64,000 nucleotides of DNA from Saltatorellus ferox (GTDB lineage: Bacteria; Planctomycetota; UBA1135; GCA-002686595). Positions within the stretch are counted from its first letter, which is position 1, and each line of letters opens with the position of its first letter. This document shows, one piece after another, positions 61,429-64,000 of the stretch. The translations under genes were made by a program, and so were the position numbers. The DNA lies in the NCBI GenBank assembly GCA_007751475.1, contig CP036434.1, positions 7,321,524 through 7,385,523 on the forward strand, given 5' to 3'. Under the pieces are notes generated by a model. The model was not told the DNA's origin, ran no database searches, and saw only the letters and a program-made list of their open reading frames with translations.

Positions 61429-64000
61429 ATGCGTATCCTCCACCTCGACATCCACCAGTTCGGCGCGCTTCATGGCCGACGCTTTTCGACGGACGCGGCC
61501 GTCGTCGTCGTCCACGGTCGCAACGAGCGCGGCAAGTCCTCGTTCCATCAGTCCCTGCGCAGCGCGCTCTTCGGATTCTCGCCGCCGAGCGCGAGGCTGC
61601 ATCCCATGGCCAGCCCCGCCTTTCGCCCCGAAGCGGCAAGCGACGCCGCAGCGGACGAGCCCGCGCTGGAGATCAGCGCCACCGTCAGGACGAGGGACGG
61701 GACGTTCCTCGTCGAACGCCGCATGGACGCGGGTCCGAGCTCGCGTCTGACGCTGGCTGGCGCCACCACGAAAGACGCAGCCTTCGTGCGGTCGAACGAA
61801 CCCGTTCCGGCCGCGGGACGTGTCACCGGCAGCCTGTTCGATGCCGTCTATACCCTGAATCCCGATCGAGCGCGCGCCTTCGACCGCGAGCTGGAGAGCG
61901 AGGTGGAAGAGCTGCTCCTCGGCGGCGGCGCGCTTCCCGATCTGCCCTCCGTGGGTGAACTCGTGGCTGAGATCGATGGAGAGCGCGCGAGACTGTGGCG
62001 CGACGACCGCCGGTCGAAGAAGACGGCAGTGGCGCGAATCGACGCGCGGCTCGCCGAACTCATGGCCGAGGGCCGCGAGACCCGCCAGGTGGAGGAGGAG
62101 CTGATCCGCCTGGAATCCGAGCTGGAGCACGGCCGACGCCTCCTGGGGGAGGAGGCCCGCGAACTCGTCGAAGCCCACGAGCGATTCTCGTGCTTGAGGC
62201 TGATCGAGCGCGCGGCGCGCATCGCGCTCGGGGCCCTCGACCACGACGTGGACCTCGCCCCGTTCGAGGCCGTGACGCTCGCGCCGCCTGCGCCGATGCT
62301 CGCGGACCTGGAGGATGCGGAGGTCGCCCTGGAGGAGCCGACGCGACGGCTCGCGGAACCCGAGGCCGAGTTCGACGAGCGCGATCGGGGGCTGCTCGCG
62401 CACGCCGAGTCGATCACGGGCCTCGCGCGCGACGAAGCGCGGGTTGAGCAGTGGCAGTCGAAGGCGGAGACCCAGCGCCTGCGGGCGCGCGAGATTCGCG
62501 GCGCAGCCGTGCACGTGGAGCGCTCGATCCTGCGGCGGGGCGATGGCGAGAACCAGGACGGTCCAGCGGACGGAGACCTCGTGGAACTGCGCGCCCTCGG
62601 CGCGCAGTGGGAGCGCGCAAGCGCCTTGGGCGCGCCATCGAGATCCGGATCCACCGGCTCTGGGTCTTCCGGGTCAAGCGAGCAGCGCTTCGGAGTCTCG
62701 GGGGCGGGCTGGACCGTGGCGTTCGTCGCGGGAGCCGCGGCCGGCGGATCCGCGCTCCTGGGCGGCGCCCACTGGGCAGGAGCGCTGGCCGCTGCCGCAG
62801 CACCGGCCGTTGCGGTGCTCGGTGCCGGCAGTTCCGTGGGCTTCGGAGGGGCCGCGGGCTTCGGAGGGGCCGCTGCGCGCGGCGGGCGGGTCACACCTCC
62901 GGCCGAGCTGGAGGGCCTGGCGCGGCGAATCGGACTCGGATCGTCGTTCATCGGGAGCCCCGCCGAGATCGCGGCGGTGCTGGAGCCCCTGTCGCGCGCC
63001 GCTACCCAGCGGGCTGAAGCGGACGCGCTCGAGGGCGAAGCTCGCGAGCTACTGGCACGCAGCGCGGCGGAGCGGGAGCGCTGGGCCCGCATGGCCAACG
63101 ACCTCGTGCCGGAGGTCAGGCAGGCGAGCTGGACCTCGCCCGACGACGCGCCCGCACTCCTCCGCGAGCGACTGGAAACGGCGAGGACCCGCGAGCGCGC
63201 CCGCCTCGTCGATGAGCGGGAGCGACGACGGGCGACGCTCGAGCGGGAGCGCGCGGCCGAACGCCTGCGAGAGGTCGCGGATCGATTCGAGGAGCTGCGT
63301 GCCGCCCTGGAGGGCGCGGTACCGGGCGAGCCGGTGCTGGAGCGCGCCTATCGACGCGTCGCGGACGCCTGGGCCGCGCGCGAGCGAAGCCGCGGCGCGC
63401 TGCGTGAGCTTCGCGAGGAGCCGGGCTGGAATCTGGCGTCACGGGATCCGCTTCTGAAGCCCGCCCTTCGGAGCGGCGAGTTCGACGGTGCCGAGCTGCG
63501 CGCGGTCGAGGATCGCGTGGCGGAACTGGAAGAGCGCATGGCGGAGCGCCGGGACGAGCTGGCGCGGATGGACGAGCGACTCATGCGAGAACGGCCGAAG
63601 CGAACGCGGTCCGCGATCGACTCCGAGATGCTGCAGCTTCGGGAGGCGCGCGCCGAGGCGCTGGAGCGTCACGGCGAGCTGACTCGACTCCGCGACGCTC
63701 TGGCCGAAGGCGAGCGCCGCTACCGCACCGAGCATCAGCCCGCGATTCTGGCGAGCGCCGGGCGCTGGCTGGAGTCGATCACCGCCGGTCGCTACCGGAC
63801 GCTGGCGTTCAGCCCGGACGGGGAGGGAGGCGAGCGCGCCGGACTCTGCGTCATGAGTCGCGAGGCGGGCGGATTCGTTCCGTGCGAGCCACCCCTGAGC
63901 CGCGGCGTCCGAGAGCAGGTGCACCTCGCCCTGCGGCTCGGGGTGGCCGAAGCCGCGGACGCCGGGCAGGAGCCGCTGCCCCTGCTCCTCGACGAGGCGC
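61429..64000 (+). CDS. SbcC/YhaN-like AAA ATPase with membrane hairpin, 3' end beyond window
   Basis: Translated by hand from the ATG at 61429: 857 codons are open and the gene runs off the edge. The ABC-type half-domain starts MRILHLDIHQFGALHGRRFS. Walker A is GRNERGKSSFHQSLRSALFG, a variant of GxNxxGKS(T/S) common in the YhaN group. Long coiled-coil segments (charged heptads such as ARIDARLAELMAEGRET and ELEERMAERRDELARM) flank a central hydrophobic hairpin (GWTVAFVAGAAAGGSALLGG followed by AGALAAAAAPAVAVLGAG), the two-helix membrane insertion known in YhaN. Walker B with the conserved Asp-Glu-Ala ends the visible part (PLPLLLDEA). It partners the upstream nuclease. Confidence 0.88.
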   Translation, partial: MRILHLDIHQFGALHGRRFSTDAAVVVVHGRNERGKSSFHQSLRSALFGFSPPSARLHPMASPAFRPEAASDAAADEPALEISATVRTRDGTFLVERRMDAGPSSRLTLAGATTKDAAFVRSNEPVPAAGRVTGSLFDAVYTLNPDRARAFDRELESEVEELLLGGGALPDLPSVGELVAEIDGERARLWRDDRRSKKTAVARIDARLAELMAEGRETRQVEEELIRLESELEHGRRLLGEEARELVEAHERFSCLRLIERAARIALGALDHDVDLAPFEAVTLAPPAPMLADLEDAEVALEEPTRRLAEPEAEFDERDRGLLAHAESITGLARDEARVEQWQSKAETQRLRAREIRGAAVHVERSILRRGDGENQDGPADGDLVELRALGAQWERASALGAPSRSGSTGSGSSGSSEQRFGVSGAGWTVAFVAGAAAGGSALLGGAHWAGALAAAAAPAVAVLGAGSSVGFGGAAGFGGAAARGGRVTPPAELEGLARRIGLGSSFIGSPAEIAAVLEPLSRAATQRAEADALEGEARELLARSAAERERWARMANDLVPEVRQASWTSPDDAPALLRERLETARTRERARLVDERERRRATLERERAAERLREVADRFEELRAALEGAVPGEPVLERAYRRVADAWAARERSRGALRELREEPGWNLASRDPLLKPALRSGEFDGAELRAVEDRVAELEERMAERRDELARMDERLMRERPKRTRSAIDSEMLQLREARAEALERHGELTRLRDALAEGERRYRTEHQPAILASAGRWLESITAGRYRTLAFSPDGEGGERAGLCVMSREAGGFVPCEPPLSRGVREQVHLALRLGVAEAADAGQEPLPLLLDEA

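Overview
High-GC bacterial DNA with genes on both strands and short intergenic gaps. The best guess for the organism is a planctomycete of the marine lineages that encode many large secreted proteins. Three intact proteins (the Kelch/malectin protein and two very large secreted proteins) and one gene fragment end in the same C-terminal module, with a G-E/S-T-W-x-F-Q-x-W-x-R-D core. I associate that module with such planctomycetes. The assignment is an inference from protein style; there is no rRNA or tRNA in the window to confirm it.

Layout. 1-2.7 kb: the 5' part of an ECF sigma factor gene running off the left edge, and a FAD/NAD(P)-binding protein whose first codons contain a run of ten C. 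2.7-6.3 kb: a gene graveyard, with a catalase lacking its N-terminal half, a decayed IS91-family transposase, an aldehyde dehydrogenase fragment and the tail of a secreted protein. 6.3-16.2 kb: a broken SGNH/alpha-beta/SGNH hydrolase, a lipase-like lipoprotein, a phosphatase-cytochrome fusion lipoprotein, a Kelch/malectin protein, an N-acetylglucosamine kinase, an orphan TRAP solute-binding protein and a TPR protein. 16.2-21.3 kb: a B12-binding radical SAM enzyme, a GT4 glycosyltransferase, a lone receiver protein and type II DAHP synthase. 21.3-36.2 kb: giant secreted proteins, chiefly a papain-like peptidase with about eight pYEATS-like repeats, three large predicted beta-structured proteins, a right-handed beta-helix candidate, an NTF2-like protein and a DUF2459-type protein. 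36.2-43.3 kb: purF, two overlapping signalling genes, a GT2 glycosyltransferase and sialate O-acetylesterase. 43.4-50.4 kb: two neighbouring giant lipoproteins. 50.7-56.5 kb: a MacB-type exporter operon and a FAD-dependent oxidoreductase. 56.8-64 kb: ispG, gdhA, a DUF2383-type four-helix protein and an SbcD/SbcC-like (YhaO/YhaN-like) nuclease-ATPase pair running off the right edge.

Most interesting observations. (1) Three perfect 10-bp tandem repeats inside a signal-peptide region put the leader and the mature protein in different frames; the leader would be in frame with one or four units. This is a candidate slipped-strand ON/OFF switch. (2) A secreted papain-like protease carries a long array of pYEATS-like domains. 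(3) A dual-specificity-type phosphatase is fused to a C-terminal c-type haem site. (4) A near-perfect 90-bp palindrome runs exactly from stop codon to stop codon of two convergent genes. (5) The graveyard around the IS91 relic records a string of deletions.
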